Source: [Mycobacterium] crassicus (GTDB lineage Bacteria; Actinomycetota; Actinomycetes; Mycobacteriales; Mycobacteriaceae). Taken from it: a DNA stretch of 64,000 nucleotides. Positions 1 to 10,600 of the stretch are shown piece by piece. A program made the translations under genes and the position numbers. A model generated the notes under the pieces. It saw only the letters and a program-made list of their open reading frames with translations. It made no database searches and was not told the DNA's origin. Position 1 is the stretch's first letter, and each line of letters starts with the position of its first letter. The stretch lies in assembly GCF_020181615.1 (NCBI RefSeq), contig NZ_CP084029.1:1655875-1719874 (forward strand), written 5' to 3'.

Positions 1-90
1 CCCCGCCCCGGCCCGAGCGGGCGGGAGACAAACACCGCACCCCCCCCCCCCCCCCCCCCCCCCCCCGCCCCCCCCCCCCCCCCCCCCCCG
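1..90. other. G/C homopolymer contig-end sequence, probably artefactual
   Basis: Positions 40-66 are 27 consecutive C, then a single G at 67 and 22 more C at 68-89. Positions 1-39 are also almost pure C/G. The plsB2 frame, when followed upstream from 96, becomes poly-proline here, which does not fit that protein. This is best explained as a sequencing or assembly error at a contig end and not as genuine coding DNA. Confidence 0.75.
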
Positions 91-95
91 ACGGG

Positions 96-854
96 GTGCG
101 CGCCGCGGTCGATGCGTTGTCCAACGGGCATCCGGTCACCCGCGTCGACGGCGGGCGCGAGTCGGTGTGGCGGATCGCCCCCGAAGACGAGCACGCCGCG
201 TCGTTCTACCGCAACTCGGTGATCCACGCTTTCCTGGAGACCTCGATCGTCGAACTGGCCCTGGCGCACGCCGGCCGCGGCGAAGGCGACCGACTGGACG
301 CGTTCTGGATGCAGGCGACGCGGCTGCGCGACCTGCTCAAGTTCGACTTCTACTTCGCCGACTCCGCGTCGTTCCGCGACAACATCGCCGAGGAGATGTC
401 CTGGTTCGGTGACTGGCAGGAGCGGGTCGGTGCCGGTGGCGCTGAGATCGACGGGATTCTGTCCGAGAAGACTCCGGTGACCTCCGATGTCATGCTGCGG
501 GTGTTCTTCGAGTCCTACGCGATCGTCGCCGATGTGCTCTGCGACGCACCGGCTGACGTCGGTGAGAACGAACTGACGCAGCTGGCCCTGGGGGTCGGCC
601 GCCAATTCGTGGCGCAGGGGCGCGTTCGCAGCAGTGAATCGGTGTCCACCCTGCTGTTCGCGACAGCATGTCAGGTGGTCGCCGATCAGGGCCTGCTGGA
701 AGCCGCGCCGGATCTGACGGACCGCCGAAAGGCGTTCCGGGCTGAACTGCGAGGAATCCTGCAGGACTCCGACCACATCGCCCGCATCGCCCGGGAGGCG
801 TTTGCCGCCCGGGACATGGAGGTGCGACAGCATTGGCGGGGATTGAGCGGGTAG
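96..854 (+). CDS. plsB2: Glycerol-3-phosphate acyltransferase, C-terminal part (truncated)
   Basis: This is the last ~250 residues of a PlsB-type acyltransferase, the membrane enzyme that puts the first acyl chain on sn-glycerol-3-phosphate in phospholipid synthesis. The diagnostic stretch is [18 protein letters not shown] near residue 36, matching the YYRN-x2-H motif region of PlsB, followed by the helical C-terminal part ([14 protein letters not shown]). The family is about 780-800 residues, so the catalytic HX4D domain lies off the window. The GTG at 96 is only the first possible start after the C-homopolymer and is not the real start. In M. tuberculosis plsB2 also lies next to the ssb/ettA region, which supports the call. 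A TetR-type C-terminal domain was considered but fits less well. Confidence 0.8.
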   Translation: MRAAVDALSNGHPVTRVDGGRESVWRIAPEDEHAASFYRNSVIHAFLETSIVELALAHAGRGEGDRLDAFWMQATRLRDLLKFDFYFADSASFRDNIAEEMSWFGDWQERVGAGGAEIDGILSEKTPVTSDVMLRVFFESYAIVADVLCDAPADVGENELTQLALGVGRQFVAQGRVRSSESVSTLLFATACQVVADQGLLEAAPDLTDRRKAFRAELRGILQDSDHIARIAREAFAARDMEVRQHWRGLSG

Positions 855-857
855 CGG

Positions 858-880
858 GGCGGGCTGCGACGTCGCCCGCC
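858..880 (+). terminator. Hairpin after plsB2
   Basis: A GC-only stem with arms GGCGGGC (858-864) and GCCCGCC (874-880) begins 3 nt after the plsB2 stop. The loop region itself contains the palindrome GCGACGTCGC. There is no T-run, as is usual for mycobacterial terminators. Confidence 0.5.
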
Positions 881-908
881 TGGTATACGGCGCGGCCGGC
901 GCGCGCCA

Positions 909-914
909 TACGCT
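909..914 (+). promoter_or_regulatory. -10 box of leaderless copD-ctaG gene
   Basis: TACGCT ends 7 nt before the ATG at 922. The TANNNT form and this spacing place the transcript start at the start codon itself. No obvious -35 is visible. Confidence 0.5.
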
Positions 915-921
915 GAGAGCC

Positions 922-2934
922 ATGACTGCGATTCCGCGCCGCCCGGCGACGTTCGTTCCTGTGCTGGTCGGGGCGGCGATCCTGGCCGGGGGGACTGCCG
1001 CGGGGATCGGGGCGCTGTCGTTGGCCGACGCCCTGACCGCCACCGGTCTGCCCGATCCCGGCCCGGCGACGACCCTGGGGCTGCCGTTCGTGCGGGCGGC
1101 CGGCGAGATCGCTGCGGTACTGGCCGTCGGTTCGTTTCTGCTCGCGGCCTTTCTGGTGCCCCCGCAGGACAGCGGGGTGCTCGACGTCGCCGGCTATCGT
1201 GCGCTGCGGCTGGGCACGGTGGCCTCCGGAGTCTGGGCGGTCTGTGCGGCGCTGCTGGTTCCGCTGACGATCTCGGACGTCTCCGGGCACCCGCTGTCCG
1301 AATTCGGGGACCTGGTGACGACCTGGTCGTTGGCGAGCATGATCGACACCGCGTCCGCCTGGCGGTGGACGGCGTTTCTGGCCGCGGCGGTGACCCTGCT
1401 CAGCCTGTCGGTGCTGCGCTGGTCCTGGACACCGGTGCTGTTGGCGGGTTCGCTGCTGACCCTCATCCCGTTGGGGCTGACCGGGCACTCGGCCGCCGGT
1501 GGGTCCCACGACCTGGCCACCAATAGCCTGTTGATCCACCTGGTGGCCGCGGGCCTGTGGGCCGGCGGCCTGCTCGCATTGCTGGTGCACGCGATGCGCG
1601 GCGGTGAATACGCCGCTCTGGCGGCGCGACGGTTCTCCGTGGTGGCGCTGTGGTGTTTTGTGGCGATGGGCCTGTCCGGGGTGCTCAACGCGCTGGTGCG
1701 GATCGCCCCGTCGGATCTGCTGACCAGCCAGTACGGGCTGCTGGTGGTGGCCAAGTTCGTCGCGTTGTGCCTGCTCGGCGTCGCCGGCTGGGGCCAGCGT
1801 CGGCGTGGGGTCGCGGCGCTGCAGGCGGAGCCGGACGCACCCGGGACATCACGGGCGTTGATTCGGCTGGCGCTGGTCGAAGCCGGAATCTTTGCGGTCA
1901 CCTTCGGCATCGCGGTCGGGCTGGGCCGCACTCCGCCGCCCCCGCCGCCGGTGCTGAACCCGTCGATCCCGATGGTCAAGATCGGCTACGACTTCGCCGG
2001 CCCGCCCACGCTGGCGCGGATCCTGTTCGACTGGCGCTTCGACGTGATCTTCGGCACCGCTGCCCTGGTGCTGGCCACGGTCTACCTGGCGGGGGTGCTG
2101 CGACTGCGCCGCCGCGGCGACGCCTGGCCGGCGGGCCGCACGACGGCCTGGTTACTGGGCTGCCTGATACTGCTGGTCGCCACCTCGTCGGGAACCGGCC
2201 GCTACATGCCGGCGATGTTCAGCATGCACATGGTCGTGCACATGCTGTTGTCGATGCTGGTCCCGATCCTGCTGGTGCTGGGCGGACCGACCACCTTGGC
2301 GCTGCGGGCCCTGCCGGCCGCCGGCCGGGGCGACCCGCCCGGGCCGCGTGAATGGCTGCTGGCCGCACTGCACAGTCGGGTCTCGCGTGTCCTGACCAAC
2401 CCGATCGTTGCCGCGGTGATCTTCGTCGTCGGCTTCTACGGCCTGTACTTCAGCACCCTCTTCGACTCGATCGTCGGCAGCCATGCGGGGCACGTCGCGA
2501 TGAACATCCACTTCCTGCTCAGCGGCTACCTGTTCTACTGGGTGGTGATCGGCGTGGATCCCACACCGCGGCCCATCTCACCGATGGCCAAATTGGCGGT
2601 GGTGTTCGCCTCGCTGCCGATGCACGGCTTCTTCGGGGTGCTGCTGATGGGCCTGCAGAAGGTGCTGGGCGAATGGTTCTACGGCGGCCTGAAACTGCCC
2701 TGGCACACAGACCTGGCCGGCGACCAGCATCTGGGCGGTGGGATCACCTGGGCGGCAGGCGAACTGCCCCTGCTGGTGGTGATGGTTGCCCTGTTGGTCC
2801 AGTGGCACCGCAGTGACGAACGCACGGCCAAGCGACTCGACCGAGCCGCCGACCGTGACGAGGACGCCGAATTGGCCGCCTACAACGCGATGCTGGCCGA
2901 GGTGGCCCGTCGCGATGGCTCGGGCCGGCCCTGA
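922..2934 (+). CDS. CopD-CtaG fusion membrane protein
   Basis: A 670-residue polytopic membrane protein. The N-terminal half (~200-330) has the features of the CopD copper-resistance family, with HLVAAGLWAGGLLAL as the typical helix. The C-terminal half (~380-640) matches the caa3_CtaG family, with histidine/methionine-rich helices such as RYMPAMFSMHMVVHMLLS that could bind copper. A proline run (PPPPPP, ~340) lies between them. The family is linked to copper handling and cytochrome c oxidase assembly; substrate and direction here are inference. The size and fusion resemble M. tuberculosis Rv0102, which in that species lies elsewhere. The start follows a leaderless -10 box. It ends 5 bp before the convergent MFS gene. 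Confidence 0.8.
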   Translation: MTAIPRRPATFVPVLVGAAILAGGTAAGIGALSLADALTATGLPDPGPATTLGLPFVRAAGEIAAVLAVGSFLLAAFLVPPQDSGVLDVAGYRALRLGTVASGVWAVCAALLVPLTISDVSGHPLSEFGDLVTTWSLASMIDTASAWRWTAFLAAAVTLLSLSVLRWSWTPVLLAGSLLTLIPLGLTGHSAAGGSHDLATNSLLIHLVAAGLWAGGLLALLVHAMRGGEYAALAARRFSVVALWCFVAMGLSGVLNALVRIAPSDLLTSQYGLLVVAKFVALCLLGVAGWGQRRRGVAALQAEPDAPGTSRALIRLALVEAGIFAVTFGIAVGLGRTPPPPPPVLNPSIPMVKIGYDFAGPPTLARILFDWRFDVIFGTAALVLATVYLAGVLRLRRRGDAWPAGRTTAWLLGCLILLVATSSGTGRYMPAMFSMHMVVHMLLSMLVPILLVLGGPTTLALRALPAAGRGDPPGPREWLLAALHSRVSRVLTNPIVAAVIFVVGFYGLYFSTLFDSIVGSHAGHVAMNIHFLLSGYLFYWVVIGVDPTPRPISPMAKLAVVFASLPMHGFFGVLLMGLQKVLGEWFYGGLKLPWHTDLAGDQHLGGGITWAAGELPLLVVMVALLVQWHRSDERTAKRLDRAADRDEDAELAAYNAMLAEVARRDGSGRP

Positions 2935-2939
2935 CAGCG

Positions 2940-4376
2940 CTACTCGGGTAGGCCGGCCTCGGCGATCGCGTCGGCCTCCTGTTCGGTGGCCACCGAGGGC
3001 CCCGAGCCCGGAAGCCGCTTACCGGCCACCTCCGGGGTGAACCACAGCGTGATCGCGCCGACGACGCCCGCGCACATCAGGATGTAGGCCGGCACCATCA
3101 CGTTGCCGGTTCCCGAGACCAGAGTTTCGGCCACCAGGGGCGTGGTGCCACCGAAGGCTGAGACCGAGATGTTGAATCCGATCGCCACCGCGAAATACCG
3201 CACCTTGGTGGGGAACAGGGCCGGCAGGGTCGACGGCGTGGTGCTGTAGAAGCAGAGCAGCGTTACGCCGATGAGCAGGACGCCCAGCAGCCGCAGCGGA
3301 TAGCTTCCGCCGTGCCGGATCAACAGAAAAGCCGGAACGGAGCCGACGATCAGCAGCCCGCTGCCGGTCCACAGGATGGGTTTGCGGCCGACTCGGTCGG
3401 ACAACTTGGCCAGCGGCATCACCGCGACCAGCATCACCAGCAGGGCCACCACGATCATCGTCAGCCCGCGACTACCGCTGATACCGCCGACCTGCTTGAA
3501 GTACGTAGGCAGGTATCCGGTGAGCATGTAGTTGGTGACGTTCTCGGCCAGGACCAGGCCCGTGCAGATCCACAGGCCCCGGCGGTGTTGCACGACGGTC
3601 CGCCGGAACTGCTGCCAGCCGTTGCCGCGAGCGGCGTTGTGGTTCTCGCTGAGCTGTTCCAGCTCTTCATAGGCCGGTGATTCGTCGATCCGCAACCGCA
3701 TGTACAGCGTGACGACGGCTAGCGGGACGCCCAGCAGGAAGGGGACCCGCCAGCCCCAGTGCAGCATGTCCGAGACCGGCAGTTGGGACTTCAGCAGCGT
3801 CACCACCGCGGCCCCGGTGACGTAGCCGCCCAGCGTGCCCAGCGGCAGGAACCCCGTCAGCGCGCCGCGGCTGCGATCCGGGGCGTGTTCGCTCACGTAG
3901 GTCATCGCCCCCACGTACTCGCCGCCGGTGGAGAAACCCTGCATGACGCGGGTGACGATCAGCAGGATCGGAGCCCACACCCCGATCTCCTCATAGGAGG
4001 GCAGCAACCCGGTCACCGTGGTGCCGATCGCCATCAGCGTGACGGTCATGATCAGCACCCGCTTGCGGCCGATCCGGTCGCCGAGCGCTCCGAAGACGAT
4101 CCCGCCGAACGGCCGCACCGCGAAGGCCGCGGCCAGGGTGCCGAAGGTGGCGATCAGTCCGGCTGCGCTGGAGCTGTCACTCGGGTAGAACACCTGCGCG
4201 ACCGTGGTGGCGAGGAAGCCATAGATGCCGAAGTCGTACCACTCCATGAAGTTGCCGACAGCGGTTCCGGCGATCGAGCGCTGCATGGCCGCGGGATCCG
4301 AGACCCGGATGTCATCGCGTGCCCATTGTCTGCGGCTCGTGTGTTCACCGCCGCCGGATTGGCCTTTGGTATGCAC
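2940..4376 (-). CDS. MFS permease, metabolite:H+ symporter (ProP-like) family
   Basis: A 12-helix major facilitator of the MHS subfamily, which includes ProP (proline/betaine) and KgtP (oxoglutarate). Diagnostic sequences are GNFMEWYDFGIYGF at the first helix, the loop-2 motif GALGDRIGRKR, and the STGGEYVGAMTYVSEH stretch after helix 4. The substrate cannot be read from sequence. The GTG at 4376 was chosen because a TACGTT box ends 8 nt upstream; it leaves a ~44-residue hydrophilic N-terminus before the EWYDF motif. An ATG at 4286 and a GTG at 4421 are possible alternatives. The gene is divergent from the lipoprotein gene at 4466. Confidence 0.8.
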   Translation of the reverse strand: MHTKGQSGGGEHTSRRQWARDDIRVSDPAAMQRSIAGTAVGNFMEWYDFGIYGFLATTVAQVFYPSDSSSAAGLIATFGTLAAAFAVRPFGGIVFGALGDRIGRKRVLIMTVTLMAIGTTVTGLLPSYEEIGVWAPILLIVTRVMQGFSTGGEYVGAMTYVSEHAPDRSRGALTGFLPLGTLGGYVTGAAVVTLLKSQLPVSDMLHWGWRVPFLLGVPLAVVTLYMRLRIDESPAYEELEQLSENHNAARGNGWQQFRRTVVQHRRGLWICTGLVLAENVTNYMLTGYLPTYFKQVGGISGSRGLTMIVVALLVMLVAVMPLAKLSDRVGRKPILWTGSGLLIVGSVPAFLLIRHGGSYPLRLLGVLLIGVTLLCFYSTTPSTLPALFPTKVRYFAVAIGFNISVSAFGGTTPLVAETLVSGTGNVMVPAYILMCAGVVGAITLWFTPEVAGKRLPGSGPSVATEQEADAIAEAGLPE

Positions 4377-4384
4377 CGCAAGCA

Positions 4385-4390
4385 AACGTA
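4385..4390 (-). promoter_or_regulatory. -10 box of MFS gene
   Basis: On the minus strand TACGTT is followed after 8 nt by GTG at 4376. It is one half of a divergent promoter pair with the lipoprotein gene. Confidence 0.4.
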
Positions 4391-4452
4391 TACCAACCTC
4401 GGGGACCGTTCCGGGCGACACCGGATGCCCCGCCGGCCGTGGCGGAGCCCTC

Positions 4453-4458
4453 TACGAT
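4453..4458 (+). promoter_or_regulatory. -10 box of leaderless lipoprotein gene
   Basis: TACGAT ends 7 nt before the ATG at 4466. It overlaps an earlier in-frame ATG (4457), which argues for 4466 as the true start. Confidence 0.5.
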
Positions 4459-4465
4459 GGCGGGC

Positions 4466-5272
4466 ATGCGCAGGCTCTCAGCCGCCCTGACCGTTGCAGG
4501 CGCCGCTGCTGTCCTGGTCGCAGGTTGCTCTCCCACCCCGTCACATTCGGTTCTGTCGTCATCCGCCGCTTCGACTTCGCCGGCCACGGTCTCATCGACG
4601 GCGGTCGCAGCGCCCACGTCGTCCTCACCCACGTCGACCTCACCCACGTCGTCGAAGAAGTCCAGCGAGCCCCTGCCGGATGCCGCCGCGATCCTCAAGG
4701 AGTCCGGTTCCGCCACCGCGGAACTCGACAGCGTGCACCTGACCATGTCGGTGACCGGCAACATCGAAAACCTGCCGATCACCGCGTTGGACGGCGGCGT
4801 GACCCAGGTGCCCGACTCCGCGGCCAAGGGCTACGCCAAGATCGCCTACCGCGGCGCCCCGGCCTACGTCGAGTTCGTGATGTTCGGCGGCGATCTCTAC
4901 GTGTCGCAGTCGCCTCGGCGCTGGGTCGATTACGGGCCGGCGGACAACTTCTACGACGCGGCGAAGATCCTCAGCCCGGACACCGGACTCGCAGACCTGC
5001 TGACCGACTTCGTCGATCCCGAGGTCTCCGGCCGCGAGACGATTGACGGCGAACAGACCGTCCGAGTCACCGGCGAGGTTTCGGCTGCGGCGGCGAAGAA
5101 GATCGTGCCGCAACTGAAGGCCTCCAAGCGGACATTGTGCACTGTCTGGATCCAGGAGACCGGTGCTCATCAGCTGGTTCAGCTGGAACTGGCCTCCGGC
5201 GCCGACGACGCCGTGCAGATGACCTTCTCGAACTGGAATCAGCCGGTGATTGTCGGCAAGCCGCGGGTGTAG
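4466..5272 (+). CDS. LprG/LppX-family lipoprotein
   Basis: A 268-residue secreted lipoprotein. The N-terminus MRRLSAALTV...LVAGC is a lipoprotein signal with a lipobox, so acylation is expected at Cys21. A Ser/Thr/Pro-rich linker (~25-65) leads to a LppX_LprAFG domain, recognisable by ADNFYDAAKILSPDTGLADL and TVWIQETGAHQLVQLEL. Known members (LprG, LprA, LppX) carry triacylated lipids such as lipoarabinomannan precursors or DIM across the periplasm. The domain most resembles LprG, but LprG normally sits next to the P55 efflux pump, which is absent here, so this is probably a paralogue. The start is set by a leaderless -10 box; ATG 4457 is the alternative. Confidence 0.8.
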   Translation: MRRLSAALTVAGAAAVLVAGCSPTPSHSVLSSSAASTSPATVSSTAVAAPTSSSPTSTSPTSSKKSSEPLPDAAAILKESGSATAELDSVHLTMSVTGNIENLPITALDGGVTQVPDSAAKGYAKIAYRGAPAYVEFVMFGGDLYVSQSPRRWVDYGPADNFYDAAKILSPDTGLADLLTDFVDPEVSGRETIDGEQTVRVTGEVSAAAAKKIVPQLKASKRTLCTVWIQETGAHQLVQLELASGADDAVQMTFSNWNQPVIVGKPRV

Positions 5273-5422
5273 CGCCTCGGGGGTTGTCCCCAGTTCCCAC
5301 TTCTTCCACAGCGGCCCTTGCGCGGGCCGATCGGTCGGATCTGGTTGTCGGGCTCGCCCGGCTCAATGGGGTCAGCACCGGCGAGCTCGTCAGGCCCGCC
5401 GCAACCAGGAAGGAAGCATGCC

Positions 5423-5887
5423 ATGTACGAAACGATGCTGACCGTGGTCGGCAACATCGCCTCAGACCCGATTCGCCGTCGGGTGGGGGAGCACGAACTG
5501 ATCAAGTTCCGCGTCGCAAGCAACTCGCGTCGGCGCACCGCCGACGGCAGCTGGGAGACCGGCAACTCGCTGTTCATCACGGTCAACTGCTGGGACAAGT
5601 TGGTCACCGGGGTGGGGGCCTCGCTGAGCAAGGGCTTGCCGGTGATCGTGGTGGGGCACGTCTTCACCAGCGAGTACGAGGACAAGGACGGTGTTCGCCG
5701 GTCATCGGTGGAGATGCGCGCGAAGGCTGTTGGACCTGATCTGGCGCGGTGCGCGGCCCGCGTGGAGAAGATCATCGCCGCCGGCCCGGAGAATCCGCCC
5801 GCTGCCGCCCAGGACGAGGCGGCCGACGACCCGGACTCCGCTGAGGCGGAAGCCGATGTCGACGATGGGATGGCGCTGACGGCCTGA
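5423..5887 (+). CDS. ssb: Single-stranded DNA-binding protein paralogue (SsbB-like)
   Basis: A 154-residue protein with one OB fold: MLTVVGNIASDPIRRRVG, KFRVASNSRR and NSLFITVNCWDKL are standard SSB strands. The tail is acidic (AEAEADVDDG) but lacks the terminal DDDIPF tip with which the replicative SSB recruits partners. That makes it the accessory SSB present beside ettA in mycobacteria (Rv2478c, by memory). The ATG at 5423 has AGGAAGGA 8-9 nt upstream. The 150-bp gap before it holds nothing I recognise. Confidence 0.85.
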   Translation: MYETMLTVVGNIASDPIRRRVGEHELIKFRVASNSRRRTADGSWETGNSLFITVNCWDKLVTGVGASLSKGLPVIVVGHVFTSEYEDKDGVRRSSVEMRAKAVGPDLARCAARVEKIIAAGPENPPAAAQDEAADDPDSAEAEADVDDGMALTA

Positions 5888-5918
5888 GCGCAGCCGACGG
5901 CCGCCTGAAGCCACCGCC

Positions 5919-5924
5919 TAGGAT
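5919..5924 (+). promoter_or_regulatory. -10 box for ettA
   Basis: TAGGAT lies 43 nt before the ettA ATG. It predicts a leader of about 37 nt containing GGAGG at 5951-5955. Confidence 0.4.
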
Positions 5925-5967
5925 GGTCGGCGAGCAAATTCGCGAGACCAGGAGGCGACACCGCGGT

Positions 5968-7641
<1,674 letters not shown>

Positions 7642-7695
7642 GGTTAGGCCGGGAGCGCGCTGCCGGAACTGACGCCTGGTCAGAAGGGGTGGGGT

Positions 7696-10600
7696 ATGAC
7701 GGATGCCACCGAGCGGGGATCGGCCGGATGGACGCCCGACAGCAGTCAACCCCAGGGCGTCCCCGACTGGGTCCGCAGCGCCTATGTCGAGACCTACCGC
7801 GGTCCGCACAGCAACGCACTCGGTGGCGATGAGCAGTGCGCCGCCGCCCCGGCCAACGAGGCCGCGGCCACCGCGGTAGTGACCCCGGAGCTGCTGGCTG
7901 CTCACGCCCGGCTGGCGCAGCACCGGCCGGTCGGGGAGACCCGGGTCGCTGTCTACACCGACGACGAGGCGGGTTTCGGGCCCGCCCTGCAAGCGGTCAC
8001 CGGGCACGGCGGCATGTTGACGGACTCCGTGGCAGTCCTGTTGCATCGGCTCGGGGTGGCCTACGTCGGGATCATGACCCCGGTGTTCACCGTGCACCGA
8101 GACGCAGCCGGGGAGTTGCGCAGTGTCGAGCCCGGATCGCCGGACGCCGAGACCGGCGCCGAAACCTGGATCCACGTTCAGCTTTCGCCGTCGGTCAACC
8201 GACAGGTGCTGGCCGAGGTGGAGCGGCTGCTGCCCGATGTGATGGCAGACGTCCGCCAGGTCGCCACCGACTCCCAGGCGATGCTCGACGCGCTCAACGC
8301 ACTGGCCGTCGAGGTCGAAACCGACCCGGACGGCAACTTCGCCGCACCCGACCGCCACGACGTCGCCGCGCTGCTGCACTGGTTGGCCGACGGGCATTTT
8401 GTGCTGCTGGGCTATCAGCGCGGGGTGGTGCACGACGGGCAGGTGCTGGTGGACGAAGCCGACCGGCTGGGAGTCCTGCGGCTGCGTAAGTCGTTGCGGC
8501 CCCGGCTCACCGGCGACAAGCTGCTGACCCTGGCGCAGGCCACCGTCCCCAGCTACATGCGGTTCGGCTCACGCACCTACGTCGTGGTGATCCGGGAGAA
8601 CACCGGCGACAGCATCGTCGCGCACCGCTTCGTCGGTCTTTTCACCGCCGGGGCGATGAACGCCGACGTCTTCGAGATCCCGGTGATCTCGCGGACCGTG
8701 CGGCAGGCGCTGGCCCTGTCCGAGAACGAGCCCGGTCACCCCGGGCAACTGCTGCTCGACATCATCCAAACCGTGCCACGCTCAGAACTTTTCGCGATCA
8801 GCGCCGAGCAGCTGCTGAGCATGGCAATGGCGATCGCCGGCCTGGGGTCATGGCGCGGCGCCCTGCTCTTCCTGCGTGGTGACCGGACCGGGCGGTTCGT
8901 GTCGTGTCTGGTGTATCTGCCGCGGGACCGCTACACCACGCCGGTCCGGCTGGAGATGGCGGACATCCTGACCGAGGAATTCGGTGGTGTCGGGGTGGAG
9001 TACAGCGCCCGCGTCAGTGAATCGCCCTGGGCGCTGGTTCATTTCATGGTGCGCCTGCCCGATGATCCGCAGTCGCGCACCGTCGACACCTCCGAGGCCG
9101 GCCGGGCGCGGATCCAGGACCGGCTCACCGAGGCCACCCGTACCTGGGCGGACCGGATGCTCGAGGCGGCGAGCGGATCCGCGTCGGAGGTGCCGGCGCA
9201 GCACTACGCGACGGCGTTCGCCGAAACCTACAAGCAGGCGGTCACGCCGGCCGAAGCCGTCGACGACATCGCGATCATCGAAGGACTGGCCGACGGCGCG
9301 GTCCGATTGGTGTTCTCCGCCATCGATGATGGCGACGCGGCCCAGTTGACCTGGTTTCTCGGCGGACACGGCGCGTCGTTGAGCCGGCTGCTGCCGATGC
9401 TGCAGTGCATGGGTGTGGTGGTACTCGAAGAGCGACCGTTCACCGTCACCCGCGCCGACGGCCTGACGACGTGGATCTACAAGTTCAAGGTGTCGCCGCA
9501 TCCCGGCATCGAGATACCGGAGAGCGGCGCCGCGCGTGAGGATGCGCACCAACGGTTCGCCGACGGGGTCACCGCCATCTGGGGGTGCTCTGTCGAGGTC
9601 GACCGGTTCAACGAGTTGGTACTGCGGGCCGGGCTGACCTGGCAGCAGGTCGCGGTGCTGCGCGGCTACGCCAAATACCTTCGCCAGGCGCGCTTTCCCT
9701 ACAGCGAAAGTCACATCGCGTCGGTTCTCAACGAATATCCGGCCACCGCCCGGGCGTTGGTGGCCCTGTTCGAGGCACTGTTCGACCCGGTGCAGCAATC
9801 CCGTGGCCGGGACGCGCAGGCGGCGGCCGCCGATGTCGCCGCCGGTATCGACGCGGTGGTGAGCCTGGACACCGATCGGGTGCTGCGCGCGTTCGCCGGC
9901 CTGATTCAGGCCACGTTGCGCACCAATTACTTTGTCACCCGAGATGGTTCGGCTCGGGCGAACAATGTGCTCGCGTTCAAGCTGGATGCCCGGCTGATCG
10001 ATGAGTTGCCGTTGCCGCGTCCCAAGTTCGAGATCTTCGTCTACTCGCCCCGGGTCGAGGGGGTACACCTGCGGTTCGGCTTCGTGTCCCGCGGCGGGCT
10101 GCGCTGGTCGGACCGCCGCGAGGACTACCGCACCGAGATCCTCGGGCTGGTTAAAGCCCAAGAGGTCAAGAACGCCGTCATCGTCCCGGTCGGCGCCAAG
10201 GGTGGGTTCGTGGTCAAGCACCCACCGGTACCCACCGGCGACCCCGGCGCGGACCGCGAAGCGACCCGCGACGAGGGGATCGCCTGCTACAAACTGTTCA
10301 TCTCGGGCCTGCTCGACGTCACCGACAACGTCGACCACGCCACCGGTGCGGTCAGTGCGCCGGCTCAGGTGGTACGCCGCGATGGTGACGACGCCTACCT
10401 GGTGGTGGCCGCCGACAAGGGCACCGCGAGCTTCTCCGACATCGCCAACGGCGTCGCGCAGTCCTACGGCTTCTGGCTGGGCGACGCGTTCGCCTCCGGC
10501 GGATCGGTCGGCTACGACCACAAAGAGATGGGCATCACCGCCAAGGGCGCCTGGGAGTCGGTCCGACGGCACTTCCGGGAGATGGGCATCGACACCCAGA

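Noticed and set aside
96..854. A TetR-type regulator instead of plsB2
   Set aside because: The helical look is similar, but the [10 protein letters not shown] stretch and the genomic context fit PlsB better.
5281..5330. DnaA-box-like TTGTCCCCA after the lipoprotein gene
   Set aside because: A single imperfect copy without cluster or origin genes nearby.
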